A stretch of 64,000 nucleotides of DNA. Source: Streptomyces scabiei 87.22. GTDB lineage: Bacteria > Actinomycetota > Actinomycetes > Streptomycetales > Streptomycetaceae. Location: positions 9,920,001 through 9,984,000 of the forward strand of contig NC_013929.1 in assembly GCF_000091305.1 (NCBI RefSeq), in the 5' to 3' direction. The notes beneath the pieces were generated by a model. That model did no database searches and was not told the origin of the DNA. It saw only the letters and a program-made list of their open reading frames with translations. A program made the translations under genes and the position numbers. The stretch's first letter is position 1, and each line of letters begins with the position of its first letter. This document shows positions 24,421 through 32,920 of the stretch, piece by piece.

Positions 24421-26414
24421 GAGGTCTCCCCTTCGGTGTCCGGGCCGGACGTGTGGCCCTGAGTGTCGAACGGTGTGCCGTAACGGGGAGTGCGGGCGCG
24501 CAGCCGGAGGCGCAGAGTCAGCCGAATGCGGGTCGACGCGGGCAGCTCGACGGTCAGGAAACTGCTGTCGCAGGACTGCTCGGCCTCACCGACCACGGGC
24601 TCCGTGTGGCCGTAGTCGTACATGTCCCCGATCCAGCCGTCGTCCTCGCAGGTCGTGTACCGGACGGCGGTGATGGCGTGCTCGGCGAAGGCGCCCGCCT
24701 GGACGATCACCGTGCGATCGGTGCCGGGGGAGAGGTTCACCAGCTCGACGGTGGTCGCCTCGGGGTCGATGGAGGTGACGAGGGCCGCCACCTCCGGCGG
24801 CAGGCCGGGGCGGCGGGCGTCGGCGTCGTGGTAGCGCAGCCGGGCCTGTTGCAGACCGCCGTTGTACAGCACCTGCGGGCCGCCCCAGGTGAGCTGGACG
24901 AGCGCTTCGGTGGCCACCGGGTTGCACAGCTGCCACACGTGGATGTCGGCCTCGGGCACGTCCAGGTCCCGGTAGCGGTCGACGCGCCGCAGGCGGTGGC
25001 GGACCTGGGCCTGGGCCGCGGCCAGGATCCGCTCCGGGTAGCCGGGGTCGTCGCCGGCGAGGAAGGCGAACCACGCCTTCTCGTGCCCGGACTCCTCCTT
25101 GGCACGGAACGGCCTGACGGTACGCCAGTCGATGGCGTCGGCCTCCCGCAGCCGCTCCAGCCGGGACCGGTCGGTGACGGAGGCCGTGTGGTGCCACAGG
25201 GCCACCGGTACGGGCGGAGTGAGCGGGTTGTAGTCGAACCAGCCCGAGTCGTTGTGCCGGAACGGCAGGTGCGGGGTGGGGGTGTGGATGTCCGGGCCGA
25301 GTTCGACGGCCCACTTGGAGGGCAGGCTGGAGTCCGCCTCGGTGTGGGGCATCACCTTGGCGTGGCCGATGAGGGTGTCGAGCGAGGTCGCGACCATCGA
25401 GAGGTAGTCGTCGTCCCCGGTGACCGTCGCCGCCGCCAGCGCCGCCACACAGGCCGCGTGGCCCACGCTGTGCCAGCCGTGCGGCCAGGACCAGCCGTAG
25501 TGACCGCCGTACCAGCGTCCCTCCAGCAGGCTGCCGACGCTCCCGTCCGGGCCGGCGTTGTCCGGGATCAGACCGTCGTTGGCCCGCGTACGCTCGCGCC
25601 ACGCGCCCACGTACGCGACGATCCAGTCGCGATAGCGGTCCTCGCCGGACAGGATCCAGGCGTTGAGGACCAGTCCGGCCGCGGCGAGGTTGACCGCGGT
25701 GTCGCCGACACCCATCCGGTCGCGCATCTGCGCGCCGAGGCGCGGGTCGGCGGAGAGCGGGTACGGGCCGTCCTGAGCCTCGGGGAGCCAGTCGAGCGGG
25801 TAACCGTACGTCTCCGCCTCCTTCGCCAGCCAGGGGTAGACGTCGCCGTCGAACAGGCCCCGGCGGTCCGGGTCGCTGCCGTTGTGGGGGCGGGTGATGA
25901 CGTGGTGCTCGGGGTCGTAGTTGCCCTTGGCCGGGTCGACGTACAGGTCGGCGAAGCGCAGCGCGCGCTCGCTCCAGCGGTCGGGGGCGGCCATGCACAG
26001 GAAGTAGAGCAGCAGCAGGCTCTCGCCCTGGTGGAACCAGTCGTAGCCGCGCTCGTACTCGTCGCGGACCATGTCCATCTCGGTGAGCTGACGGGTGACG
26101 CCCTCCCAGTGCTTCTCGCTGGCGGGGAGCAGGTCGTCGGCGCCGCCGAGGAGGTAGAGCTGGGGCCAGTTGAAGAACACCTCGTAGAAGTCGTCCACCC
26201 CGTCGCGGGTGGTCAGCCCGCCGGTGTAGTTCAGGCGTCCGTCCGGGCCGGTGAAGTCGCGGGCGAAGCGGCGCCAGGCATGGTCGAGGAGGTCGAACAG
26301 GGCCCGCTGGGCCACGGCCCAGCCGGGCGGTTCGAGCAGCGGCACCCCGGCCCGGATGCCGGGCGAGGAGGCCGTGGCGTCCTCACCGGTGTGGTCGGCG
26401 GAGCTGGAGGGCAT
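24417..26414 (-). CDS. Uncharacterised 665-aa protein of the sugar operon (probable alpha/alpha-toroid enzyme)
   Basis: I do not recognise a named family. There is no signal peptide or membrane segment, so it is cytoplasmic. The first 450 residues are helix-rich and spaced with aromatic and His motifs (DWFHQGESLLLLYFLCMAA, GHYGWSWPHGWHSVGHAACVA, RHNDSGWFDYNPLTP), resembling (alpha/alpha)n toroid glycosidases or lyases. The last 180 residues look like beta-sandwich (TTVELVNLSPGTDRTVIV, STRIRLTLRLRLRA). An intracellular hydrolase or lyase for an imported oligosaccharide is the best inference. The start is the ATG after a GGAGA site; an earlier in-frame reading runs through the permease gene and is not real. 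It is coupled to the mutarotase. Confidence 0.75.
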   Translation of the reverse strand: MPSSSADHTGEDATASSPGIRAGVPLLEPPGWAVAQRALFDLLDHAWRRFARDFTGPDGRLNYTGGLTTRDGVDDFYEVFFNWPQLYLLGGADDLLPASEKHWEGVTRQLTEMDMVRDEYERGYDWFHQGESLLLLYFLCMAAPDRWSERALRFADLYVDPAKGNYDPEHHVITRPHNGSDPDRRGLFDGDVYPWLAKEAETYGYPLDWLPEAQDGPYPLSADPRLGAQMRDRMGVGDTAVNLAAAGLVLNAWILSGEDRYRDWIVAYVGAWRERTRANDGLIPDNAGPDGSVGSLLEGRWYGGHYGWSWPHGWHSVGHAACVAALAAATVTGDDDYLSMVATSLDTLIGHAKVMPHTEADSSLPSKWAVELGPDIHTPTPHLPFRHNDSGWFDYNPLTPPVPVALWHHTASVTDRSRLERLREADAIDWRTVRPFRAKEESGHEKAWFAFLAGDDPGYPERILAAAQAQVRHRLRRVDRYRDLDVPEADIHVWQLCNPVATEALVQLTWGGPQVLYNGGLQQARLRYHDADARRPGLPPEVAALVTSIDPEATTVELVNLSPGTDRTVIVQAGAFAEHAITAVRYTTCEDDGWIGDMYDYGHTEPVVGEAEQSCDSSFLTVELPASTRIRLTLRLRLRARTPRYGTPFDTQGHTSGPDTEGETS

Positions 26415-26488
26415 GGGAGGGATCTCCGTTCGGGGGTGGCTCGGTGTGCTGTCGGGGAGGGGGTCGGTGGCGGCTGCCGCGCAGGGCG

Positions 26489-27397
26489 TCATTCCTTGGT
26501 GGCGCCGGCGAGCATCCCGCTGACCAGGAAGCGCTGCGCGAACAGGAAGACCACCAGGACGGGGGTGATGGCCACCAGCGTCGCGAGCGCCAGTTGCGGA
26601 CGCTCGATCGCGAGCGAGCCGACGGTCGGGTTGAACGACGGAACGCTGCTGAGGAGGTTGCCGACGCCCACCTGGATGGGCATCTGGTCGCTCGCGGGGA
26701 GCATCACGTACGGCAGGAAGTAGTTGGTCCAGTTGGCGACGAAGCTGAAGAAGCCGACGAGCGCGATCACCGGGGTCGCCAGCGGCAACGCCACCAGGCG
26801 GAAGACCTCGAACTCCGAGCAGCCGTCCATCCGCGCGGCCGCCAGCAGATCCTTCGGTACGGCGGTCGTGAAGTAGATGTACGTCAGGTACACCCCGAAC
26901 GGGTAGAACGAGTACGGCAGGATGATCGACCACATCGTGCCGATCAGACCGACCGCGTTGATCTCCAGGAACAGCGGGACCACCAGCGTGGCGTTCGGCA
27001 TGAGCATCACGACGAGCGTGGAGAGCAGCAGGGTGCGCCTGCCCCGGAACTCGGTCATCGCCAGCGCGTATCCCGCGGGGACGGCCACGCAGAGCGTGAT
27101 GACCAGCGAGATCACCGCGTAGAGCGCGGAGTTGCGCAGCCAGAGCAGAACGGCGTTGTCCTGGAAGGCCGTCAGCGCGTCCCAGTTGGCCTTGAGCGTG
27201 TGCCAGGAGCCGACGGAGAGCGGGTGACCGTGAACCAGTTGCTGGTCGGTCTTGGTCGCCGCGAGGACGAGCCACAGCACCGGCAGGACGAAGAACACCA
27301 CGAACACGGCCAGGACGGAGCCGGCCAGCAACCGGGACGGCAGGTGGCGTGCGGGCCGACGCCGCTGCCCGGTGGCACGGTGTGGGGTCGGGCTCAT
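26489..27397 (-). CDS. ABC sugar transporter permease (MalG-like)
   Basis: A 302-aa inner-membrane permease with six predicted helices. The cytoplasmic EAA loop reads PKDLLAAARMDGCSEFEVFRLVALPLATP (near residue 190), the ATPase contact. An alternative in-frame ATG at 27460 would overlap the preceding permease stop; I prefer 27397 with its GGGAG site. It forms the channel with the adjacent MalF-like partner. No ATPase gene is in the operon, so a shared MsiK-type ATPase is likely. Confidence 0.9.
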   Translation of the reverse strand: MSPTPHRATGQRRRPARHLPSRLLAGSVLAVFVVFFVLPVLWLVLAATKTDQQLVHGHPLSVGSWHTLKANWDALTAFQDNAVLLWLRNSALYAVISLVITLCVAVPAGYALAMTEFRGRRTLLLSTLVVMLMPNATLVVPLFLEINAVGLIGTMWSIILPYSFYPFGVYLTYIYFTTAVPKDLLAAARMDGCSEFEVFRLVALPLATPVIALVGFFSFVANWTNYFLPYVMLPASDQMPIQVGVGNLLSSVPSFNPTVGSLAIERPQLALATLVAITPVLVVFLFAQRFLVSGMLAGATKE

Positions 27398-27449
27398 GGC
27401 GCTGTGCTCCCGTTCCGTGCGGGGTCGGGCGACGGGGCCGGTGAAGGTC

Positions 27450-28364
27450 TCAGTCGGCATCGAAGAATCCAGACCGTGCGACGAACAGGGCGGCGGCCGA
27501 CACACTGACGACCAGGAGCTCCACCGAGACCGCGGCGGCGCCGTTGACGTTGTTCATCTGGAAGGCGAAGTCGTACGTCAGCTGGTTGAGCGAGTAGTCG
27601 CGTCCGGCCACGCCCACGCTGGCGAGCGAGAGCAGCTGCGGCTCGACGAAGAGCTGTGCGCCGCCCGCGAAGGCCAGGATGACCATGTACACGATCCACT
27701 TGCGGAGCATGGGGATCTGGACGTGCCAGGCGGTCTGCCAGGCCCCGGCGCCGTCGATGTGCGCGGCTTCCATCACGTCCCTGGGGATGTTGTTGAGCGC
27801 GCCGTACATGACGACGATCCAGCCGCCCGCCCCGGTCCAGAACGCGATGACAGTGAACAGCAGGGCCAGGTTTCCGGGGGCGATGACCTCGCCGAAGGTG
27901 TCGAACCCCAGCAGGGCCAGCAGTGAACTGACCGGACTCACCGTCGGGTCGAGCATGAACAGCCACACCAGCACGCTCGCGGCCCCGGCGAGTGCTCCGG
28001 GGATGTAGTAGAGGAACCGGAGTGCCTGGCCGGCCGGGCCGGAGGCCATACGGTGCAGCAGCAGTGCGAGGCCGACCACGAACACCACCAGCGAGACGAG
28101 CCAGAGGACGAGGTACACCGCGACGTGGCCGACGGCGTCGGCGAAGCGGAAGTCCTGGGCCGTGGTGAGGAAGTTGGTGAAGCCGGTGAACCGCCCGCCG
28201 GCGTCGGTGAACGCGAAGTAGACGGCGTACCCGGTGGGTAGGATGCCGAAGGCGATCAGCAGCAGCACATAGGCGGCGACGAAGGCCATGCCGGCCCGGC
28301 TCTGCCCGAGGGCGCCGCGCCGGCGCCCTCGGGCTCCGGCCGCTATGGTGCGGGTGAGGGTCAC
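27450..28364 (-). CDS. ABC sugar transporter permease (MalF-like)
   Basis: A 304-aa permease with six helices. The EAA loop is IPRDVMEAAHIDGAGAWQTAWHVQIPML. It starts with GTG, overlapping the TGA of the binding-protein gene (GTGA), so the two are translationally coupled. It works with the MalG-like partner and the upstream lipoprotein. Confidence 0.9.
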   Translation of the reverse strand: MTLTRTIAAGARGRRRGALGQSRAGMAFVAAYVLLLIAFGILPTGYAVYFAFTDAGGRFTGFTNFLTTAQDFRFADAVGHVAVYLVLWLVSLVVFVVGLALLLHRMASGPAGQALRFLYYIPGALAGAASVLVWLFMLDPTVSPVSSLLALLGFDTFGEVIAPGNLALLFTVIAFWTGAGGWIVVMYGALNNIPRDVMEAAHIDGAGAWQTAWHVQIPMLRKWIVYMVILAFAGGAQLFVEPQLLSLASVGVAGRDYSLNQLTYDFAFQMNNVNGAAAVSVELLVVSVSAAALFVARSGFFDAD

Positions 28365-29725
28365 TCGGAGACCTTGTATCCGTTGGACTTGGCGTACTTG
28401 ACGATGGAGTCCTGCCAGGCCGGCAACATCGAGACGATGCTCTTGCCCTGGGTCAGGCCCGGCTTGACCGTGGCGGCCCAGATCGCCTCCTGGCTGAACT
28501 GGCCCGAGCCCCAGCCCGGCCACACCTGGGAGGAGGCGGACGCCAGGGCGCCGAGGTCGGTGGCGTAGTACCCGGAGGAGTCCTGGCCCTTGAGCCAGGT
28601 CTCGGCCGCCGGCGCGTAGGCCGGGAAGCCGGGTGCCTTCTCGCCCTGGTAGGCGTTGTCGGTGGTGACCCACTTCAGGAAGTCGGTGGCCGCCTTGATG
28701 TGGGCGGAGTGCTGTGACAGCAGCCAGGTGCCGCCGCCGACGTTGCCCGTGGACGGCGAGGAGTCACCCTGCCACTGGGGGATGGGCGCCGCCGCGATCT
28801 GTCCCGCCGGTGTCTTCAGGCCGTCCTTGAACACCGCGCCGCCGAACCAGGCCGGGCCGGGCATCAGCAGGACCTTGTCGGCCTTGTTCTTGGCGAAGTC
28901 GGTGCTGAACACCCCGGTGACGGACATGGACTTGTTCCTGATCAGGACGTCCATGAGCTTCGCCATCTTGGTGCAGTTCTCACTGGTGGTGTTCACCGAC
29001 ACGGACTTGGGGCCCGTGATGTCGTTCGCACCGCACTTGCTCGCCCACAGGTAGATCTCGGGGGTGAAGGAGTCCCCTGCGTCGCCGACCAGGTAGCCCG
29101 GGTGGTCCTTGGCGACCTTCTTGCCGATCTCCTGGTACTCCTCCCAGGTCGTGGGGACGGCGTAGCCGAACTTCTTCAGCAGCGGCGCGTTGTACCAGAG
29201 CACCGCCTGGGAGAGGTCGTTGCGCAGGCAGTACAGGGTGCCCTTCACCGTGCAGACGTCGTTGGCACCCTTGGCGAACCGCCCCAGCGTCGACTGCGGT
29301 ATCAGCCCCTTGTCGAGCGGCGCGGCGAAGCCCGCGTCGACGGCCCACGTCACCTCGTTGTTCTGGGAGCTGAAGACGACGTCGGGCCAGCCCTTGCCGG
29401 TGCGGTTGAACAGCTGCACCTTGGTCTGTAGGTAGTTCGAGCCGTTGGCGTTGCCGTCATAGCTGACGATGTCGAGCTTCACCTCGGGGTGCAGCTTCTG
29501 GTACAGCTTCGCGGCGTCCATGCGGGTCGCGTCCACCCAGACGGTCAACGCGCCGTCCTTCTGGGGCGCCTGGTTGAAGCCGTCCTCGGCGGTCGTGCCG
29601 GTGGTGCCTCCGCCGCCACAGGCGGTCACGGTCAGCACCACGGTGGCCGCGCAGCCGGCGAGCAGCGCCGAGCTTCTCTTGCCGAACACTCTTCCCCCGT
29701 CGGCTGAAGGCTTGTTGACAGTCAT
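28361..29725 (-). CDS. ABC transporter sugar-binding lipoprotein
   Basis: A 454-aa extracellular solute-binding protein of family 1. The signal peptide ends in a lipobox (VLTVTAC, Cys about residue 36) followed by a Gly/Thr linker. The mature part has DGALTVWVDATRMD, GKGWPDVVFSSQNNEVTWAVDAGF and DRLNDFL-like hinge features of CUT1 sugar binders. It delivers an oligosaccharide to the two permeases. It is first in the operon, facing the divergent FadR-type regulator. Confidence 0.9.
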   Translation of the reverse strand: MTVNKPSADGGRVFGKRSSALLAGCAATVVLTVTACGGGGTTGTTAEDGFNQAPQKDGALTVWVDATRMDAAKLYQKLHPEVKLDIVSYDGNANGSNYLQTKVQLFNRTGKGWPDVVFSSQNNEVTWAVDAGFAAPLDKGLIPQSTLGRFAKGANDVCTVKGTLYCLRNDLSQAVLWYNAPLLKKFGYAVPTTWEEYQEIGKKVAKDHPGYLVGDAGDSFTPEIYLWASKCGANDITGPKSVSVNTTSENCTKMAKLMDVLIRNKSMSVTGVFSTDFAKNKADKVLLMPGPAWFGGAVFKDGLKTPAGQIAAAPIPQWQGDSSPSTGNVGGGTWLLSQHSAHIKAATDFLKWVTTDNAYQGEKAPGFPAYAPAAETWLKGQDSSGYYATDLGALASASSQVWPGWGSGQFSQEAIWAATVKPGLTQGKSIVSMLPAWQDSIVKYAKSNGYKVSE

Positions 29726-30103
29726 GAACGACTCCACTGGGTGTGCTGGCGCCCCGAATCGCTCGGGAGTGCGGCGCGTGCGAGAGGGCGACGCCGGGCA
29801 GTCCCGGTCCGGCGTCGGATGGGTGAGGACGGCTGTGCGGCTGCCGTCGCGGTAGAAATTAGCCGCCTTATCGAGGGCTGCGTCAAGGGGTTGAGTCGGC
29901 ATTCTTGTGGTGAATGTGCAGCAGTGATCGTGAAGGTAATCCTCACGAATGCCTGTAAATAGGGACATTGAGGGCGCGATAGATGGCTCATCGTGAGCCT
30001 CTTGGGCTTGATAAGTACGACTCATCGAACTTCTGGTGTACGATGAGCGAGGCTCCACAGCGGTCAGCCGCACTCCTCGCCGTCACTCCCGGAGGCTGGA
30101 CAG
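29726..30103. other. Divergent control region of the sugar locus
   Basis: 378 bp between the binding-protein gene and the divergent GntR gene, richer in A/T than its surroundings. Short open frames here have no supporting features. The operator-like dyads at its right end are listed separately; the left 250 bp show no clear motif. Confidence 0.6.
29985..30047. promoter_or_regulatory. Two operator-like dyads before the FadR-type regulator
   Basis: Dyad 1 is GGCTCA-tcg-TGAGCC (29985-29990 and 29994-29999). Dyad 2 is CTCATCG (30021-30027) with CGATGAG (30041-30047). Both share CTCATCG/CGATGAG-like halves, as expected for a GntR dimer site controlling both divergent units. Confidence 0.55.
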
Positions 30104-30901
30104 ATGAACGACACGCCCGCGCTCGCGGCGGCCCCGCCTGTACAGGCATCTCCCGCCCCGACAGCCGCGGCGAAGGACTCGGACGGGCAGCGTGACTACC
30201 GTCCCGGTTACGAGGTCGTGGCCGAGCGCATCCTCGAGTTCATCGCCGAGGAGCGGCTGGTGCCGGGCGACCGGATGCCCACGGAGATCGATCTCGCCCA
30301 ACGGCTGGAGACCAGCAGGGCCGTCGTCCGCGAGGCTGTGAAGATCCTTTCGGCTCTGGGCCGTGTGCGGGCGCACAAGGGCCGCGGACTGTTCGTCGCG
30401 GACGACGAGGGCATGCTCAGCACCAGTCGCTGGGGCGGCTTCTTCCGGCCGGTCGACCTCGACCACGTCCTGATGCTGTTCGAATTCCGCAGGGTCCAGG
30501 AGATGTCCGCCAGCAGCCTCGCGGCCACCCGCGCCACGCCCGCCGAACTGCGTGCGATCGAACTCGCCATGCAGGAAGGCCGACAGGGGTTCCTCGACGG
30601 CCAGGTCGACGTCTTCAACAAGGCGGACGAGGACTTCCACGCGGCAGTGGCCGCTGCCTCGCACAACACCTTCCTGGTCAACGCCGTACGCGATGCCCGG
30701 CGACTGCAGCGGCAGTCCAGCGCGATCGGGATCCACGACTCCTTCGGGGAGAACACGCGGTCCGCCGTCGAGGAGCACGAGGCGATCTACCGGGCGATTC
30801 GTGACGGCCTGCCCGACGAGGCGGCCCGGGCCACGGCCGCCCACCTCGACAGGACGCTGGAGGACTACCGGCGGGAGATCCAGCGGCGCGTGTTCGGGTG
30901 A
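30104..30901 (+). CDS. GntR/FadR-family transcriptional regulator
   Basis: A 265-aa FCD-type GntR regulator. A disordered N-terminal 35 residues precede the winged helix (YEVVAERILEFIAEERLVPGDRMPTEIDLAQRLETSRAVVREAVKIL). The FCD sensor (about 110-255) has metal-ligand-type residues in DEDFHAAVAAASHN and EEHEAIYRAI. Known members bind sugar acids, carboxylates or acyl groups. Divergent placement next to the ABC importer makes it the likely repressor of the sugar locus and of itself. Confidence 0.9.
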   Translation: MNDTPALAAAPPVQASPAPTAAAKDSDGQRDYRPGYEVVAERILEFIAEERLVPGDRMPTEIDLAQRLETSRAVVREAVKILSALGRVRAHKGRGLFVADDEGMLSTSRWGGFFRPVDLDHVLMLFEFRRVQEMSASSLAATRATPAELRAIELAMQEGRQGFLDGQVDVFNKADEDFHAAVAAASHNTFLVNAVRDARRLQRQSSAIGIHDSFGENTRSAVEEHEAIYRAIRDGLPDEAARATAAHLDRTLEDYRREIQRRVFG

Positions 30902-30941
30902 TCGGTGGCGAAGCCGCGCCTCTCGTCCGACGCACGCACGG

Positions 30942-30985
30942 CTGAGCCCGAAAGGTCACCCCTCGGCAGAGCGGACCGGGCTCAG
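30942..30985. terminator. Long-loop inverted repeat between converging genes
   Basis: CTGAGCCCG (30942-30950) pairs with CGGGCTCAG (30977-30985), 9 bp, with a 26-base interior. It lies between the GntR stop and the YnfA-like stop, and its right arm covers the latter stop codon. It is probably a bidirectional terminator. Confidence 0.5.
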
Positions 30986-31317
30986 TGGCTGCGGGGCGCG
31001 TACATGATCACGGCCATCCCCGCGAGGCAGACCAGGGCCCCGATGACGTCGTACCGGTCGGGGCGGTAGCCGTCGGCGATCATGCCCCAGGCGAGGGACC
31101 CGGCTACGAAGACCCCGCCGTACGCGGCGAGGACGCGTCCGAAGTTGTCGTCGGTCTGCCAGGTGGCCACCACCCCGTACAGGCCGAGGGCGATGACGCC
31201 GGCGCCGATCCAGATCCAGCCCTTGTGCTCGCGGATGCCCTGCCACACCAGCCAGGCGCCACCGATCTCGAAGAGGGCGGCGACGGCGAACAGGGCGAAG
31301 GAGCGAGCGACGGTCAT
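30982..31317 (-). CDS. YnfA/UPF0060-family small membrane protein
   Basis: A 111-aa protein with four hydrophobic helices. The opening RSFALFAVAALFEIGGAWLVWQ contains the family's membrane Glu in FEIGG. YGVVATWQ, GRVLAAYGGVFVAGSLAWG and the last helix fit the UPF0060 pattern. Members are SMR-like transporters of unknown or drug-efflux role. It stands alone after the convergent GntR gene. Confidence 0.88.
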   Translation of the reverse strand: MTVARSFALFAVAALFEIGGAWLVWQGIREHKGWIWIGAGVIALGLYGVVATWQTDDNFGRVLAAYGGVFVAGSLAWGMIADGYRPDRYDVIGALVCLAGMAVIMYAPRSH

Positions 31318-31345
31318 ACCGCGGGACCCTACCGGCGACCCGCGC

Positions 31346-31401
31346 CGCCGATCTTCAGCGGGGCGCCGGACGCCGCCGATGCTCAGCGGGGCGCCGCACG
31401 C
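31346..31401. repeat. Abutting 28-bp tandem duplication
   Basis: Two directly adjacent 28-bp units (31346-31373 and 31374-31401), each beginning CGCCGAT and containing CAGCGGGGCGCCG, differ at three positions. They lie in the 103-bp gap between the YnfA-like and kinase genes. The origin is probably slippage; function is unknown. Confidence 0.7.
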
Positions 31402-31420
31402 CGTGCAGCCGCACCCGTCC

Positions 31421-32920
31421 TCACCGGTGACGGGCCGGCGACGCGGCGGTCGTGGCGACCGGGGTGCGAGCGCCGAGGGGGTCGCCGGGAGCGGTCGGGA
31501 GCGGGCCCCGGCGGTGAGGGACCCGTGCGGTGCGCTCCGTGGGTGGGGTGGTGCGCGCCGGGCGGAGCAGCACGACGGCGTCGAGGCCCCCGCGCGGGGC
31601 CGCTTCCAGGGTGATGCGGCCGCCGCTCGCCAGGGTGAGTTGTTCGACGATGGGCAGGCCGAGGCCGGTGCCGTCGTGGTGGGCGTCGGAGGCACGCCAG
31701 AAGCGGTCGAACGCGCGGCTGCGTTCGGCCTCGCTCATGCCGGGCCCCTGGTCGATGACATGCAGTTCGACGCCCTCGGGCCCGGGGCGGGTGGCCAGGG
31801 TGATCGTGGTGCCGGGCGGCGAGACGCGCAGTGCGTTGGCGAGCAGGTTGTCGATGATCTGTTCGGGTGCTCCGGGGATCGCCCAGACGTGGCCGGCCGG
31901 GTGGCCGGTGGTGATGATGTGGACGCGGTGTTCGGCGGCGAACGCGGTCCAGGTGGCGGCCCGGTCGGCGATGACGGCGTCGAGGTCGGTGGTCTCCGGG
32001 GTGGTGGCGGTGGATTCCAGGCGTGCGAGGGAGAGAAGACCTTGGATCATGCGGGCGAGTCGTTCGGTTTCGTCGATGGCCTCGTCCAGGCTGTCGTGGA
32101 CGGCGGGGTCGAGGTGGGGCTCGAAGTTCTCCAGCCGGATCCGCAGAGCGGTCAGGGGTGTCTTGAGCTGGTGGGAGGCTTCTGCGGCGAAGGCGCGCTG
32201 GGAGGCCAGGAGATGCTGCAGACGGGTGGCCGTGTGGGTGAACGAGGCTGCCAGGCGGCGGAGTTCGGGCGGGCCCAGGTGGGTTGCGGGCGGGTCGGTC
32301 AGCGTGCCGTCGGCGAGCTGGGTGGTGGCCCGTTCGAGAGCGTGGACGGGCCGGATGATCCAGCGGGCCAGCGCCAGGGCGATCAGGGTCGCGACCGCCA
32401 GCACGCCCAGGCCGGTCAGGGCGAGCGTGAGACAGATGTCGCGGACCCGCCCGGCCAGGACGTCGGTGGGGTGACTGAGCCGCAGGGCACCGCGGATGGT
32501 CTCACCGGAGGCGCCGGGGACGGTGACATAGCGGGTCTCGGTGCCACTGTCCGGGTCGGGCGCGGTGCCGACGGTGGTCCGGTTGCGCAGGGCGGTGGCG
32601 ATGTCCGGCCGCGCGGACAGATCGGTGCCGACGGGGGTGAGGGAGGCGGAGTCGGTCAGGACGGCGCCGGTGCGGTCCACGATGACCACCCGGGCCCCGG
32701 TCCGCTCCGCGTAGTCGGCGGCCAGCTCGGGCAGTTCGTCGGTGTCGTTCTCCTCGATGCGTTCCTCGGCGAGTTCGGCGAGCATTCCCGCGTCCCGCTC
32801 GATGCCGTTGGACAGGCGGGACGTCTCGGCGCGTACGAACAGCAGGCCGAAGGGGATCTCCAGGCCCAGCAGGACGAGCAGCACCAGACCGAGATATCCG
32901 GCCAGCAGGCGCCGGGTCAT
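31421..32920 (-). CDS. Sensor histidine kinase
   Basis: A 499-aa membrane kinase. TM1 is near residues 5-27, an extracytoplasmic sensor of about 135 residues follows, then TM2 near 165-187 and a HAMP domain. The phosphorylated His is in AAEASHQLKTPLTALR. The ATPase domain has DNLLANALRVSPPGT (N box), DQGPGM (G1) and GTGLGLPIV (G2). About 35 Pro/Arg-rich residues trail the domain. Its start overlaps the response-regulator stop by 4 bases. The PepSY lipoprotein upstream may be a target or accessory. Confidence 0.93.
   Translation of the reverse strand: MTRRLLAGYLGLVLLVLLGLEIPFGLLFVRAETSRLSNGIERDAGMLAELAEERIEENDTDELPELAADYAERTGARVVIVDRTGAVLTDSASLTPVGTDLSARPDIATALRNRTTVGTAPDPDSGTETRYVTVPGASGETIRGALRLSHPTDVLAGRVRDICLTLALTGLGVLAVATLIALALARWIIRPVHALERATTQLADGTLTDPPATHLGPPELRRLAASFTHTATRLQHLLASQRAFAAEASHQLKTPLTALRIRLENFEPHLDPAVHDSLDEAIDETERLARMIQGLLSLARLESTATTPETTDLDAVIADRAATWTAFAAEHRVHIITTGHPAGHVWAIPGAPEQIIDNLLANALRVSPPGTTITLATRPGPEGVELHVIDQGPGMSEAERSRAFDRFWRASDAHHDGTGLGLPIVEQLTLASGGRITLEAAPRGGLDAVVLLRPARTTPPTERTARVPHRRGPLPTAPGDPLGARTPVATTAASPARHR

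Noticed and set aside
24417..27275. A 952-aa protein extending the unknown sugar-operon gene upstream
   Set aside because: The extra 287 residues are an out-of-frame reading of the permease gene and are Arg/Gly-rich nonsense.
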